Shown: positions 18,294-28,752, numbered from the stretch's first letter. The stretch: 64,000 bases of DNA from Pseudomonas alliivorans (GCF_017826695.1 NZ_JAFFZW010000004.1:124001-188000); one strand, 5' to 3'. The notes: generated by a model not told the origin, from the sequence alone. A program made the numbers and translations.

Positions 18294-18677
18294 TCATTCA
18301 AGCTTCACGTAGCTGTCGATCACTTCCTGCGCGGCGCGGAAAGCTTCGATGGCAGCCGGTACGCCTGCGTACACGGCGCAGTGCAGCAGCGCTTCGCGAA
18401 TCTCTTCCACCGTGCAGCCATTATTCAGCGCGCCCCGTACATGGCCCTTCAGTTCCTGCGAGCATTTGAGAGCGGTCAGGGTCGCTAGGGTGATCAGGCT
18501 GCGGGTTTTCAGCGGCAGGCCTTCCCGGCTCCAGACGCTGCCCCACGCGTGCTCGTTGACGAAGTCCTGCAACGGCTGGCTGAAGTCGGTAGCGTTGCCC
18601 AGTGCGCGGTCAACGTAGGCATCGCCCATCACCTGGCGACGAATCTGCTCGCCATCGCTGATCGTTTTGTCTGTCAT
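18294..18677 (-). CDS. Carboxymuconolactone decarboxylase (CMD/AhpD-fold) family protein
   Basis: A 127-residue protein. It has the PcaC/CMD pattern: GSVWSREGLPLKTRSLITLATLTAL, then KCSQELKGHVRGALNNGCTVEEIREALLHCAVYAGVPAAIEAF. The catalytic-type Cys and His are separated by six residues. The AhpD CxxC is absent, so a gamma-carboxymuconolactone decarboxylase-like or uncharacterised role is more likely than a peroxidase partner. No other protocatechuate genes are near, so the pathway is open. The start is ATG at 18677 with AGGAG upstream. It converges with the AEC gene. Confidence 0.88.
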   Translation of the reverse strand: MTDKTISDGEQIRRQVMGDAYVDRALGNATDFSQPLQDFVNEHAWGSVWSREGLPLKTRSLITLATLTALKCSQELKGHVRGALNNGCTVEEIREALLHCAVYAGVPAAIEAFRAAQEVIDSYVKLE

Positions 18678-18717
18678 GGCATTTCTCCTGTGGCGTTTGT
18701 GGGCGGACGTCTGTGAG

Positions 18718-19791
18718 TCAGTGCTGCCGTCGCCATGCGCGAACCACGCCAAAGGCAACGATAACCCCGAGCAGCGGCACAATGAACCTGAGCATCATGC
18801 CTTCAAGTCGTTCGGCCAGCAGCATGCCGGTGCTGATCGATACGATATGCAGGCCGTAGGTCAGGTACAGCGACAACAGAAACAGGCCTTCGATGCGGTC
18901 TATCCGGTAGCCGGAATAGAACAGCGGCACGCACAGCACTGCGACGCCCAGCATGATCGGCAGGTCGAAAACCAGTGCGTTGGGCGAAATGGTCAGCGGC
19001 ACCGGCGCGACCAGCGCGGTCAGCCCCAGCACACCGAGCAGATTGAACAGGTTGCTGCCGATCACGTTACCCACGGCAATGTCACGCTCGCCACGCATTG
19101 CTGCGATCAGCGAAGTCATGAGGGCGGGTAGCGAGGTGCCGATGGCGATCACCGTCAGGCCGATGATGCGCTCGGACAGCCCCAGGTTGATGGCGATCAC
19201 GACTGATGCGTCAACCAGCAGGTGCCCGCCTGACGTCAACAGCAGCAAGCCGCCTGCAAGCATGGCGATACGCGTCAGGGTGCGTGGCTTTTCTATCGTT
19301 TCTGCGTGGCCGTGGCGAGGTACGTGGCCGCCCTGACGAACCACGACGAACAGGCAGGCCAGCAGACCCGCGATCAGCAGGACGCCGTCGAGCTTACTGA
19401 ACTCACCGGTCAATGACAGGGCGATCACCAGCAGGCAGGCGCCGATCATGAGTGGAATGTCGACACGCAGTACCTGGCGCGCCACCCGCAGCGGAGTCAC
19501 CAGCGCGCACAGGCCCAGAATGACCAGTACGTTGAAGATGTTGCCGCCGATCACGCTGCCCACGGCGATGTCGGTGTTGTCGGAGAATGCGGCCTGCAGG
19601 CTGACCGCCATTTGCGGTGCGCTGGTGCCCATCGCCACGACGGTCAGGCCAATGATCAGAGGTCTGATCTTGAACAGGGCTGCAAGGTGGACGGCTGATC
19701 GAACCGACAGCTCAGCGCCAATCAGCAGCAAAAGAAGGCCGAAGACCAACTGGATCAGGGCAGGGGCGGGCAGTGTCGATAGCTGGAGAAT
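18718..19791 (-). CDS. Na+/Ca2+ exchanger family (CaCA) antiporter
   Basis: A membrane protein with two homologous repeats, each carrying the CaCA alpha-repeat signature: AMGTSAPQMAVSLQAAF and AIGTSLPALMTSLIAAM. About ten hydrophobic segments. It should export Ca2+ in exchange for Na+ or H+. The start is uncertain: the first conventional start codon (TTG, 19749) cuts into the first membrane helix and has no ribosome site. In-frame, 14 codons upstream, ATT at 19791 follows AAGGA by eight bases, placing the Shine-Dalgarno at the rlpA-like stop. I annotate from there. Stop at 18718. Translationally linked to the RlpA-like gene. Confidence 0.85.
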   Translation of the reverse strand: MLQLSTLPAPALIQLVFGLLLLLIGAELSVRSAVHLAALFKIRPLIIGLTVVAMGTSAPQMAVSLQAAFSDNTDIAVGSVIGGNIFNVLVILGLCALVTPLRVARQVLRVDIPLMIGACLLVIALSLTGEFSKLDGVLLIAGLLACLFVVVRQGGHVPRHGHAETIEKPRTLTRIAMLAGGLLLLTSGGHLLVDASVVIAINLGLSERIIGLTVIAIGTSLPALMTSLIAAMRGERDIAVGNVIGSNLFNLLGVLGLTALVAPVPLTISPNALVFDLPIMLGVAVLCVPLFYSGYRIDRIEGLFLLSLYLTYGLHIVSISTGMLLAERLEGMMLRFIVPLLGVIVAFGVVRAWRRQH

Positions 19792-19802
19792 TGCGGGCGT
19801 CC

Positions 19803-20174
19803 TTAGTCGAGGGCCTGAATGCGTACGGGGGCGGTGCCGCTGCGCAGCATACCCAGTTGTTCGGCTGCCTTGCGAGACACATCGATCAATCGACCCCGGG
19901 TATGCGGGCCGCGATCGTTGATGCGCACAACGACGGATTCATCATTGTCGAGATTGGTCACTTTGACACGCGTGCCGAAGGGCAGTCGTCGGTGAGCGGC
20001 GGTCAAGGCGTTTTGGTTGAAAGGTTCGCCGCTGGCAGTGCGGTTGCCGTGATGCTGCGAGCCGTAATACGAGGCGCGTCCGGTTTCGTCGTAACCGTGG
20101 GGGTCGATGAGGCTGTTGCTGGAGCAACCGGCCAGTAAGGTCAGCAGACTGCAGGCGGAGAGAAGTCGGCGCAT
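19803..20174 (-). CDS. Short RlpA-like lipoprotein (DPBB domain)
   Basis: A 123-residue lipoprotein. Residues 1-16 form a lipoprotein signal with lipobox LLAGC; the rest is a double-psi beta-barrel: GRASYYGSQHHGNRTASGEPF, then TAAHRRLPFGTRVKVTN and VVVRINDRGPHTRGRLIDVSRKAAEQL. Unlike full-length RlpA it lacks a SPOR domain, so septal targeting by denuded glycan is not expected. Lytic transglycosylase activity on naked glycan is possible by family. The start is ATG at 20174; an upstream in-frame ATG (20225) would bury the signal peptide. The antiporter gene overlaps its end. Confidence 0.9.
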   Translation of the reverse strand: MRRLLSACSLLTLLAGCSSNSLIDPHGYDETGRASYYGSQHHGNRTASGEPFNQNALTAAHRRLPFGTRVKVTNLDNDESVVVRINDRGPHTRGRLIDVSRKAAEQLGMLRSGTAPVRIQALD

Positions 20175-20241
20175 GGGTCGGGTCCTGAGTGCCTGTGGGT
20201 GAGCGCGGCTGTAACGCAATTCCATGTGGCCCGGCTATTTG

Positions 20242-20325
20242 TCGGAGGCGGCTTGCCGGCGAAGGCGTCAGGCCAGTCACCAGGTTGTCGCCTGAAAGAT
20301 GCATCGCCGGCAAGCCGCCTCCCAC
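20242..20325. repeat. REP doublet (REPIN) between rlpA-like gene and gatB
   Basis: GGAGGCGGCTTGCCGGCGA at 20244-20262 recurs inverted as TCGCCGGCAAGCCGCCTCC at 20304-20322. Each copy holds the small palindrome GCCGGC and the outer GGCGGCTTGCC core, as in P. syringae REP sequences. The pair, about 80 bases end to end, can fold into a long hairpin and lies upstream of the rlpA-like gene and downstream of gatB. Confidence 0.85.
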
Positions 20326-20361
20326 AATCTGTGCGAGGCGGCTGCGCATCTTTCGCAGGTA

Positions 20362-21807
20362 TCAACCTTCCAGCTTGGCCTTGAGCAGTTCGTTCACCTG
20401 CTGCGGGTTGGCTTTGCCTTTGGAGGCTTTCATCGCCTGGCCGACGAAGAAACCGAACATCTTGCCGCGTTTCGCTTCGTCTGCGGCGCGGTACTGTTCG
20501 ACCTGTTCGGCGTTGGCAGCGAGCATCTCGTCCAGCATCGACTCGATGGCGCCGCTGTCAGTCACCTGCTTCAGGCCGCGTTTCTCGATGACTTCATCGG
20601 CACTGCCTTCGCCATTGGCCATCGCTTCGAACACCATCTTGGCAATCTTGCCCGAGATCGTGTTGTCAGTGATGCGCTTGAGCATGCCACCCAGTTGTTC
20701 GGCGCTGACCGGCGACTGCTCGATCTCGACACCTTGCTTGTTCAGCAGGCTGCCCAGTTCGACCATGACCCAGTTGGCGGCCAGTTTGGCGTCGCCGCTG
20801 ATGTGGACCACCTGTTCGAAATAGTCCGCCTGCTCGCGACTGGAAGCCAGCACGCTGGCGTCGTAGGTCGACAGGCCGAACTGGCTCTGGAAGCGTTCGC
20901 GTTTCTGCGGCGGCAATTCCGGCAGGGTGGCGCGGGTTTCTTCCAGAAACGAGTCTTCGATGATCACCGGCAGCAGGTCAGGGTCGGGGAAGTAACGGTA
21001 GTCGTTGGCTTCTTCCTTGCTGCGCATGGCGCGGGTTTCGTTGGTGTTCGGGTCATACAGGCGGGTTTGCTGGATAACCTTGCCACCGTCTTCGATCAGG
21101 TCGATCTGGCGCTGGATCTCGCTGTTGATCGCCTTCTCGATGAAGCGGAACGAGTTGACGTTCTTGATCTCGCAGCGGGTACCGAACTCGACCTGACCTT
21201 TCGGGCGGATCGACACGTTGCAGTCGCAGCGCAGCGAGCCTTCAGCCATGTTGCCGTCGCAGATGCCCAAGTAGCGAACCATCGCATGGATCGCCTTGAC
21301 GTAAGCCACGGCTTCCTTGGCGCTGCGCATGTCCGGCTCGGAAACGATTTCCAGCAGCGGCGTACCGGCACGGTTCAGGTCGATGCCGGTCATGCCCTGA
21401 AAATCTTCGTGCAGGCTTTTGCCCGCGTCTTCTTCAAGGTGCGCGCGCGTGATGCCGATGCGCTTGACCGTGCCGTCTTCCAGGGTGATGTCCAGGTGGC
21501 CCTTGCCGACGATAGGCAGTTCCATCTGGCTGATCTGATAGCCCTTGGGCAGGTCAGGGTAGAAGTAATTTTTGCGGGCGAACACGTTGTGCTGGCCGAT
21601 TTCAGCATCCACCGCCAGGCCGAACTTGACGGCCATGCGCACGGCTTCCTTGTTCAGGACCGGCAATACGCCCGGCATGCCCAGATCGACGAGGCTGGCC
21701 TGGGTATTAGGCTCGGAACCGAACGTCGTGGAGCTGCCGGAAAAAATCTTCGATTGGGTCGAAAGCTGGGTATGAATCTCCAGCCCGATGACGACTTCCC
21801 ATTGCAT
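20362..21807 (-). CDS. gatB: Asp-tRNA(Asn)/Glu-tRNA(Gln) amidotransferase subunit B
   Basis: A 481-residue protein, normal length. GatB activates mischarged Glu-tRNA(Gln) (and Asp-tRNA(Asn)) with ATP so that ammonia from GatA can amidate it. Motifs: [13 protein letters not shown] at the start, [37 protein letters not shown], and a C-terminal tail/YqeY-like domain ending [18 protein letters not shown]. The start is ATG at 21807 with GGAG upstream. Third gene of gatCAB on the minus strand; 10 bases after gatA. Confidence 0.97.
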   Translation of the reverse strand: MQWEVVIGLEIHTQLSTQSKIFSGSSTTFGSEPNTQASLVDLGMPGVLPVLNKEAVRMAVKFGLAVDAEIGQHNVFARKNYFYPDLPKGYQISQMELPIVGKGHLDITLEDGTVKRIGITRAHLEEDAGKSLHEDFQGMTGIDLNRAGTPLLEIVSEPDMRSAKEAVAYVKAIHAMVRYLGICDGNMAEGSLRCDCNVSIRPKGQVEFGTRCEIKNVNSFRFIEKAINSEIQRQIDLIEDGGKVIQQTRLYDPNTNETRAMRSKEEANDYRYFPDPDLLPVIIEDSFLEETRATLPELPPQKRERFQSQFGLSTYDASVLASSREQADYFEQVVHISGDAKLAANWVMVELGSLLNKQGVEIEQSPVSAEQLGGMLKRITDNTISGKIAKMVFEAMANGEGSADEVIEKRGLKQVTDSGAIESMLDEMLAANAEQVEQYRAADEAKRGKMFGFFVGQAMKASKGKANPQQVNELLKAKLEG

Positions 21808-21817
21808 GTGTTTCTCC

Positions 21818-23269
21818 TCAGAAGCCTTCAGGTGCGCGAGTGTGCCAGTCGGTGACCTGTTGATACTGGTGCGCGACGTTGAGCAGACGGCCTTCCTGGA
21901 AATACGGTGCGAGCAGTTGCACGCCCACCGGCAGACCTTCGACGAAGCCCGCTGGCATCGACAGGCCCGGCAGGCCCGCGAGGTTGGCGGTGATGGTGTA
22001 GAAGTCTTCCAGGTATTCGGCAATCGGATCGTTGGTCTTGGCGCCGATTTTCCAGGCCGGGTTAGGCGTGGTCGGGCCGAGGATCACGTCCACTTCGGCG
22101 AAAGCGCTCATGAAGTCGTTCTTGATCAGGCGACGGATCTTCTGTGCCTGCAGGTAGTAGGCGTCGTAATAGCCTGCCGACAGGGCGTAGGCACCGACCA
22201 TGATGCGACGTTGCACTTCCGGACCGAAGCCTTCGGCGCGCGAACGCTTGTACAGATCGGTCAGGTCTTTCGGGTTTTCGCAGCGATAGCCGAAACGCAC
22301 GCCGTCGAAGCGCGACAGGTTGGACGATGCCTCTGCCGGTGCGATGACGTAATAGGCCGGGATGCCGTGCTGCAGGTTGGGCAGGCTGATTTCCTTGACG
22401 ATGGCGCCGAGCTTTTCAAGCTCCTTGACGCTTTCGTGGACCAGTTGCGCAATTCGCGGGTCAAGACCTGCACTGAAATACTCTTTGGGCAAACCGATAC
22501 GCAGGCCCTTGAGCGAGGCGTTGAGGGTTGCCGAGTAATCCGGAACAGGCTCGTCGATGCTGGTGGAATCCTGTGCGTCGAAACCGGCCATGCCTTGCAG
22601 CAGCAGGGCGCAGTCTTCAGCGGTACGGGCCATCGGGCCAGCCTGATCGAGGCTGGACGCGTAGGCGATCATGCCCCAGCGCGACACGCGGCCGTAGGTC
22701 GGCTTCAGACCCGTCAGGTTCGTCAGTGCGGCAGGCTGGCGAATCGAGCCGCCGGTGTCAGTGCCAGTCGCGGCAGGCAACAGGCGCGCGGCAACGGCCG
22801 CAGCGGAACCGCCGGACGAGCCGCCAGGCACGCATTCAAGGTTCCAGGGGTTCTTCACGGCGCCATAGTGGCTCGACTCGTTGGCAGAACCCATGGCGAA
22901 TTCGTCCATGTTGGTCTTGCCCAGCGTCACCGTACCGGCCGAAGCCAGTCGGGAAACCACGGTGGCGTCGTACGGAGCCTTGAAATTGTCGAGCATCAGC
23001 GAGCCGCAGCTGGTGCGGATGCCTTGCGTGCAGAACAGGTCCTTGTGAGCCAGCGGGGCACCGAGCAGGGCGCCATGCTCACCGGCGGCACGGCGTGCGT
23101 CCGCGGCCTGGGCCTGAGTAATGGCCAGGTCTTCGGTGAGGCTGATGAAGCTGTTGAGCTGAGGGTCGAGCTGCGCGATGCGCGACAGCAGGACTCGGGT
23201 CAGTTCTTCAGAGGAAAACTTCTTTTCGGCGAGTCCGCGGGCGATCTCGGCCAGAGTCATTTGATGCAT
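21818..23269 (-). CDS. gatA: Asp-tRNA(Asn)/Glu-tRNA(Gln) amidotransferase subunit A
   Basis: A 483-residue amidase-signature enzyme that releases ammonia from glutamine. The Ser-cis-Ser-Lys triad is visible: Lys in PLAHKDLFC, the Gly/Ser-rich [15 protein letters not shown], and the nucleophile in [13 protein letters not shown]. The start is ATG at 23269. It follows gatC after 14 bases. Confidence 0.97.
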   Translation of the reverse strand: MHQMTLAEIARGLAEKKFSSEELTRVLLSRIAQLDPQLNSFISLTEDLAITQAQAADARRAAGEHGALLGAPLAHKDLFCTQGIRTSCGSLMLDNFKAPYDATVVSRLASAGTVTLGKTNMDEFAMGSANESSHYGAVKNPWNLECVPGGSSGGSAAAVAARLLPAATGTDTGGSIRQPAALTNLTGLKPTYGRVSRWGMIAYASSLDQAGPMARTAEDCALLLQGMAGFDAQDSTSIDEPVPDYSATLNASLKGLRIGLPKEYFSAGLDPRIAQLVHESVKELEKLGAIVKEISLPNLQHGIPAYYVIAPAEASSNLSRFDGVRFGYRCENPKDLTDLYKRSRAEGFGPEVQRRIMVGAYALSAGYYDAYYLQAQKIRRLIKNDFMSAFAEVDVILGPTTPNPAWKIGAKTNDPIAEYLEDFYTITANLAGLPGLSMPAGFVEGLPVGVQLLAPYFQEGRLLNVAHQYQQVTDWHTRAPEGF

Positions 23270-23283
23270 GCAGGCTCTTTCCC

Positions 23284-23571
23284 TTACTCGATGACTTTCG
23301 GAACCAGATAAAGCCCGTCCTGGACGGCTGGTGCGATGGCTTGGTAAGTGTCGCGACGATTTCGTTCGGTTACGGCGTCATCACGCAGGCGCTGAGAGGC
23401 TTCCAGCGGGTGGGCCAGGGGTTCGATGCCGGTGGTATCGACCGCCTGCATCTGATCGACCAGCCCGAGAATACTGTTGAGGGCTTCAGTGGTACGTGGG
23501 ATATCGGCGTCATTGAGGCCCAGTCGGGCCAGATGAGCGATCTTTTCCACGTCGGAGCGTTCAAGCGCCAT
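23284..23571 (-). CDS. gatC: Asp-tRNA(Asn)/Glu-tRNA(Gln) amidotransferase subunit C
   Basis: A 95-residue subunit that stabilises GatA-GatB. Typical features are the N-terminal [13 protein letters not shown] helix and the late [29 protein letters not shown]. The start is ATG at 23571 with AGGAG eight bases upstream; the frame extends further but without support. First gene of gatCAB, divergent from mreB across about 206 bases. Confidence 0.95.
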   Translation of the reverse strand: MALERSDVEKIAHLARLGLNDADIPRTTEALNSILGLVDQMQAVDTTGIEPLAHPLEASQRLRDDAVTERNRRDTYQAIAPAVQDGLYLVPKVIE

Positions 23572-23765
23572 GGGGGGATCTCCTGTGGAATACGAGCGAA
23601 TTTGCTTTGTGACCAGATGCGGAACACTATCGTGTTTCTGCGGTCTCAAGCCGCTAACGTCGAGGGTCGTGTTTGTAAAAGCGCCAATTTAACATATTGG
23701 CTCCTTGCCCAAAATCCCTGTCGTTGTTAGAGTTTGCCGCACTTTTTTACCCACGCGTTCCCTAG

Positions 23766-24815
<1,050 letters not shown>

Positions 24816-24844
24816 TTCGCCGGGGTGCCGCTCATTGGCTTTTT

Positions 24845-24876
24845 GTATACGGGTAGCACTTGTGCTACCTGTATGC
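24845..24876 (+). other. 14-bp hairpin between mreB and mreC
   Basis: GTATACGGGTAGCA pairs with TGCTACCTGTATGC over 14 positions (two G-T pairs) with a CTTG tetraloop. There is no T run after it, so it looks less like a full terminator than an mRNA-stabilising or attenuating element that could set mreB above mreC/D. Confidence 0.65.
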
Positions 24877-24993
24877 GTGAGGCTGATTAAAATGGTGCCT
24901 ATTTCTTTCATCTGTCCAGGCCGGTTCCATACCGCATGAATAACAGCCAATTGAAGCTTGATCCGTCGATTGCATGCCCGGGAGGAGCGGCCT

Positions 24994-26112
24994 ATTAAAC
25001 CGCTTTTCGCAAAAGGCCCATCGCTGGGCGTACGTCTGTTGGTGCTGGCTGTGTTGTCTGTGGCGTTGATGGTGGTTGACGCCCGCTTCACGGTCCTCAA
25101 GCCCGTGCGCAGTCAGATGTCACTGGTGTTGATGCAGTCCTACTGGATCGTCGATCTGCCACAGCGTCTCTATCAGGGTGTTGCCAGCCAGTTCGGCAGC
25201 CGCACCGAACTGATCGCCGAAAACGAAAAACTCAAGACCGAAGCCCTCCTCCTGCAAGGTCGCCTGCAAAAACTGGCGGCGTTGACCGAGCAGAACGTGC
25301 GTCTGCGCGAGTTGCTGAATTCTTCTGCGCTGGTCAACGAGAAAGTCGAGGTCGCCGAGCTGATCGGCATGGACCCGAATCCGTTCACCCACCGCATCAT
25401 CATCAACAAGGGGGAGCGTGACGGTGTCGTGCTGGGTCAACCGGTGCTCGATGCGCGTGGCCTGATGGGGCAGGTGGTCGAGCTGATGCCTTACACCTCG
25501 CGTGTCCTGCTGCTCACCGACACCACCCACAGCATTCCCGTTCAGGTCAACCGCAACGGTTTGCGCGCCATTGCCAGCGGCACCGGCAACCCGGAGCGTC
25601 TGGAGTTGCGGCACGTAGCCGACACCGCAGACATCAAGGAAGGCGACCTGCTGGTCAGTTCAGGTCTGGGGCAGCGTTTCCCGGCCGGTTATCCGGTGGC
25701 GACGGTCAAGGAAGTCATTCATGACTCTGGTCAGCCGTTCGCGATCGTGCGTGCTGTGCCGACCGCTGCCTTGAATCGCAGTCGCAACCTGCTGCTGGTG
25801 TTCTCCGACAGCCGCACGCCGGAAGAGCGTGCCGCCGATGCCGCACAGGCTCAGGAGTCGTTCGACAAGGGACTCGAGCCTGCTGCGATCCCGACCCTGC
25901 CGCCACCGACGCCGGCGTTTCCAATGTGGCCGCAACCCGTTGCTCCGGTATTCCCGGTCGGCACGACCACGCACAAGCCGGCATCTCAAAGTACTGCACC
26001 GGCACCTGCCGCCACACCGGCAACGCCTGCTGCGCGTCCTGCCTCGCGTCCTGCCGCTTCGCAGCCCTCGGCTTCTTCACCTTCCAGCATTCGGGAGCGT
26101 ATCGATGGTTAG
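24994..26112 (+). CDS. mreC: Rod shape-determining protein MreC
   Basis: A bitopic inner-membrane scaffold of the elongasome. It has a cytoplasmic N terminus (IKPLFAKGPSLG), one membrane helix (LLVLAVLSVALMVVDA), a periplasmic coiled coil (LIAENEKLKTEALLLQGRL), two beta domains and a long Pro/Ala-rich C-terminal tail (about 275-370). No ATG or GTG starts the conserved part. A perfect GGAGGAG at 24981-24987 is followed after six bases by ATT at 24994, which I take as start. In-frame TTG codons at 24958 and 24970 are conventional alternatives, but both lie before that Shine-Dalgarno. It overlaps mreD by eight bases. Confidence 0.9.
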   Translation: MKPLFAKGPSLGVRLLVLAVLSVALMVVDARFTVLKPVRSQMSLVLMQSYWIVDLPQRLYQGVASQFGSRTELIAENEKLKTEALLLQGRLQKLAALTEQNVRLRELLNSSALVNEKVEVAELIGMDPNPFTHRIIINKGERDGVVLGQPVLDARGLMGQVVELMPYTSRVLLLTDTTHSIPVQVNRNGLRAIASGTGNPERLELRHVADTADIKEGDLLVSSGLGQRFPAGYPVATVKEVIHDSGQPFAIVRAVPTAALNRSRNLLLVFSDSRTPEERAADAAQAQESFDKGLEPAAIPTLPPPTPAFPMWPQPVAPVFPVGTTTHKPASQSTAPAPAATPATPAARPASRPAASQPSASSPSSIRERIDG

Positions 26113-26596
26113 TCATGTTTCCGGACGCAATGGCTGGGTCGTCTGGCTGACCTTCGCCATCGGTTTGCTGTTGAGCATTTCACCGCTGCCGCAGTTCATG
26201 GAAATCTTTCGTCCGCTCTGGCTGGCCTTGCTGCTAACGTTCTGGGTGCTGGCGCTGCCTCATAAATACGGCATGGCCACCGCCTGGATTCTGGGTCTCA
26301 TGGAAGACGTGCTGTATGGCACGCTGCTGGGCCAGAACGCGCTGATCCTGACCCTCATTACGTTCCTGGTCATGTCGTTGCAGCAGCGTTTGCGAATGTT
26401 CCCCATGTGGCAGCAATGCCTGGTGTTGCTGGTGGTCTTCGGTCTGGCGCAGCTTGCACAGCTGTGGCTCAGCGCTTTGACCGGCAACCGTCAGCCCACA
26501 CTGGCGCTGGTTCTGCCGGCTCTGGTCAGTGCCTTGCTATGGCCCTGGGTCAGTTACGGCCTGCGTGGATTGCGCATACGTTTGAAAATCAATTAA
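26105..26596 (+). CDS. mreD: Rod shape-determining protein MreD
   Basis: A 163-residue, almost wholly hydrophobic inner-membrane protein with about five membrane helices (WVVWLTFAIGLLLSISPLP; LWLALLLTFWVLALP; the EDVLYGTLLGQNALILTLITFLVM region; LVLLVVFGLAQLAQLWL; LVLPALVSALLWPWVSYGL). It joins MreC in the elongasome. The ATG at 26105 lies inside the end of mreC. maf follows after 63 bases. Confidence 0.95.
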   Translation: MVSHVSGRNGWVVWLTFAIGLLLSISPLPQFMEIFRPLWLALLLTFWVLALPHKYGMATAWILGLMEDVLYGTLLGQNALILTLITFLVMSLQQRLRMFPMWQQCLVLLVVFGLAQLAQLWLSALTGNRQPTLALVLPALVSALLWPWVSYGLRGLRIRLKIN

Positions 26597-26659
26597 GCGC
26601 AACGCGATCGCGGCGCCTGAAGCGTACGCGTTCGCCGTCACCGACACGGAGATGTCCTT

Positions 26660-27262
26660 ATGCCCTCGCTCTATCTGGCTTCTGGCTCACCGCGCCGCCG
26701 AGAATTGCTCACTCAGATCGGTGTTCCCTTCACGGTGCTGAGTGCGCAGATCGACGAAACCCCCCTGGATTCCGAATCTCCTGCCGCCTACGTTGAACGC
26801 CTCGCGCTGGGCAAGGCGCAGGCCGGGCTCGCGCTGCTGGCGCCCGATCAGCCGGTGTGCGTGATGGGAGCCGATACGGCGGTGGTGCTGGGCGGCCGGA
26901 TTCTCGGCAAGCCGTTGGATGAAGCCGACGCGCTGGGCATGCTGGCGGCGTTGTCGGACACCGAACATGAAGTATTGACCGCCGTCGCGCTGGTCGATCA
27001 GCAGCGCAGCGAAACCCGCATCGTCACCAGTCGCGTACGTTTTCGCCCCATTCAGCCACACGAAGCCCAGGCCTACTGGGCCAGCGGCGAGCCGCAGGAT
27101 AAGGCGGGCGGCTACGCCATTCAGGGCCTGGCGGCCATCTTCGTGGCCGATCTGCACGGCAGCTATTCTGGAGTGGTTGGTCTGCCTCTGTGCGAAACCG
27201 CAGAATTGCTCGCTGGTTTCGGCATACCCTGTTGGCAATACCTGGAAGGTAACGAGCCATGA
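26660..27262 (+). CDS. maf: Maf-family nucleoside triphosphate pyrophosphatase (YhdE-type)
   Basis: A 200-residue protein that hydrolyses non-canonical or regulatory NTPs; the YhdE branch acts on dTTP/UTP. Motifs: the start [18 protein letters not shown], then [16 protein letters not shown], and [20 protein letters not shown]. The start is ATG at 26660 with GGAG upstream. It overlaps rng by four bases (ATGA). The order mreBCD-maf-rng is conserved in gamma-proteobacteria and supports the YhdE assignment. Confidence 0.95.
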   Translation: MPSLYLASGSPRRRELLTQIGVPFTVLSAQIDETPLDSESPAAYVERLALGKAQAGLALLAPDQPVCVMGADTAVVLGGRILGKPLDEADALGMLAALSDTEHEVLTAVALVDQQRSETRIVTSRVRFRPIQPHEAQAYWASGEPQDKAGGYAIQGLAAIFVADLHGSYSGVVGLPLCETAELLAGFGIPCWQYLEGNEP

Positions 27263-28716
27263 GTGAAGAGATTCTGATCAACATCACCCCGATGGAATCA
27301 CGGGTAGCGGTAGTGGAGAACGGTGTGCTGCAGGAGGTCCACGTCGAGCGGACCCAGCGTCGTGGCATCGTGGGCAATATCTACAAAGGCAAGGTGGTGC
27401 GCGTATTGCCCGGCATGCAGGCCGCGTTCATCGATATCGGCCTCGACCGCGCAGCGTTCATTCATGCTTCGGAAATATCCATGCGTGAAGGGCCTGCCGT
27501 CGAAAGCATCGCTTCGCTGGTGCATGACGGTCAAAGTCTGGTGGTGCAAGTCACCAAGGACCCGATCGGCAGCAAGGGCGCGCGGCTGACCACTCAGTTG
27601 TCGATCCCGTCCCGTTACCTGGTCTACATGCCGCGCACGGCGCATGTGGGCATTTCCCTGAAGATCGAAGACGAGGCCGAGCGCGAGCGTCTGAAAAAGG
27701 TCGTCAGCGATTGCGTAGCGCTGGAAGGCATCAAGGAAGCGGGCGGTTTCATCCTGCGCACCGCGGCAGAAGGCGCTGGCGCTGACGAAATCCTCATGGA
27801 CATCCGTTACCTGCGCAGGCTGTGGGATCAGATCGGCGAGCAGATCAAGACGGTCAGTCCGCCGACGGTCATCTACGAAGACCTGGGGCTGGCCCTGCGT
27901 ACCTTGCGCGATCTGGTCAGCCCGCGCATCGAGAAGATCCGTATCGACTCGCGGGAGACCTTCCAGAAAACCACGCAGTTCGTTGCCGAACTGATGCCGG
28001 AAATAGCCGACCGGCTTGAGCATTATCCCGGCGAGCGACCGATCTTCGACCTCTATGGCGTCGAGGACGAAATCCAGAAAGCGCTGGAGCGCAAGGTGCC
28101 GCTCAAGTCGGGCGGTTATCTGGTGGTCGACCCTGCGGAGGCGATGAGTACCATCGACGTCAATACGGGCGCGTTCGTCGGTCATCGCAATCTGGAAGAG
28201 ACCATTTTCAAGACCAACCTGGAGGCGGCGACAGCCATCGCCAGGCAGCTGCGCCTGCGTAATCTGGGCGGCATCATCATCATCGATTTCATCGACATGG
28301 AAGACGCCGAGCATCAGCGGCAGGTGCTGCGTACGCTGGAAAAACAGCTGGAGCGCGACCACGCCAAGACCAACATCATTGGCATCACCGAGTTGGGGCT
28401 GGTACAGATGACGCGCAAGCGCACCCGCGAAAGCCTGGAGCAAGTGCTGTGCGAGCCATGCCACTGCTGTCAGGGTCGCGGCAAGCTGAAGACGCCTGAA
28501 ACCGTGTGCTACGAGATATTCCGTGAGATTCTGCGCGAAGCCCGCGCCTATCAGGCGGTAGGTTACCGAGTGCTGGCCAACCAGCGTGTGGTTGACCGTC
28601 TGCTTGATGAAGAATCCGGCAATGTGGCGGAACTCGAGAGTTTTATCGGTCGCACCATCCGTTTTCAGGTAGAAACCATGTACTCGCAGGAACAATACGA
28701 CGTCGTATTGCTCTGA
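27259..28716 (+). CDS. rng: Ribonuclease G
   Basis: A 485-residue endoribonuclease of the RNase E/G family. It matures the 16S rRNA 5' end and initiates decay of some mRNAs. It has an N-terminal S1 domain (about 35-125, [26 protein letters not shown]), an RNase H-like and 5'-sensor part, the catalytic DNase I-like part with Mg2+ residues in STIDVNTG and IIIIDFIDM, and a zinc-link-type [11 protein letters not shown]. The RNase E scaffold tail is absent, as expected for RNase G. Start overlaps maf. Confidence 0.96.
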   Translation: MSEEILINITPMESRVAVVENGVLQEVHVERTQRRGIVGNIYKGKVVRVLPGMQAAFIDIGLDRAAFIHASEISMREGPAVESIASLVHDGQSLVVQVTKDPIGSKGARLTTQLSIPSRYLVYMPRTAHVGISLKIEDEAERERLKKVVSDCVALEGIKEAGGFILRTAAEGAGADEILMDIRYLRRLWDQIGEQIKTVSPPTVIYEDLGLALRTLRDLVSPRIEKIRIDSRETFQKTTQFVAELMPEIADRLEHYPGERPIFDLYGVEDEIQKALERKVPLKSGGYLVVDPAEAMSTIDVNTGAFVGHRNLEETIFKTNLEAATAIARQLRLRNLGGIIIIDFIDMEDAEHQRQVLRTLEKQLERDHAKTNIIGITELGLVQMTRKRTRESLEQVLCEPCHCCQGRGKLKTPETVCYEIFREILREARAYQAVGYRVLANQRVVDRLLDEESGNVAELESFIGRTIRFQVETMYSQEQYDVVLL

Positions 28717-28724
28717 GATTGTCA

Positions 28725-28752
28725 CCGTTCGACCGTTCGACCGTTCGACCGT
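28725..28752. repeat. 8-bp tandem repeat after rng
   Basis: CCGTTCGA occurs three times in direct succession (28725-28748), followed by CCGT. It starts eight bases after the rng stop. Copy number could vary by slippage. No known element was recognised. Confidence 0.8.

Noticed and set aside
20299-23311. Two long plus-strand frames (518 and 507 codons) opposite gatB and gatA
   Set aside because: Shadows of gatB/gatA, which have family motifs and proper ribosome sites.
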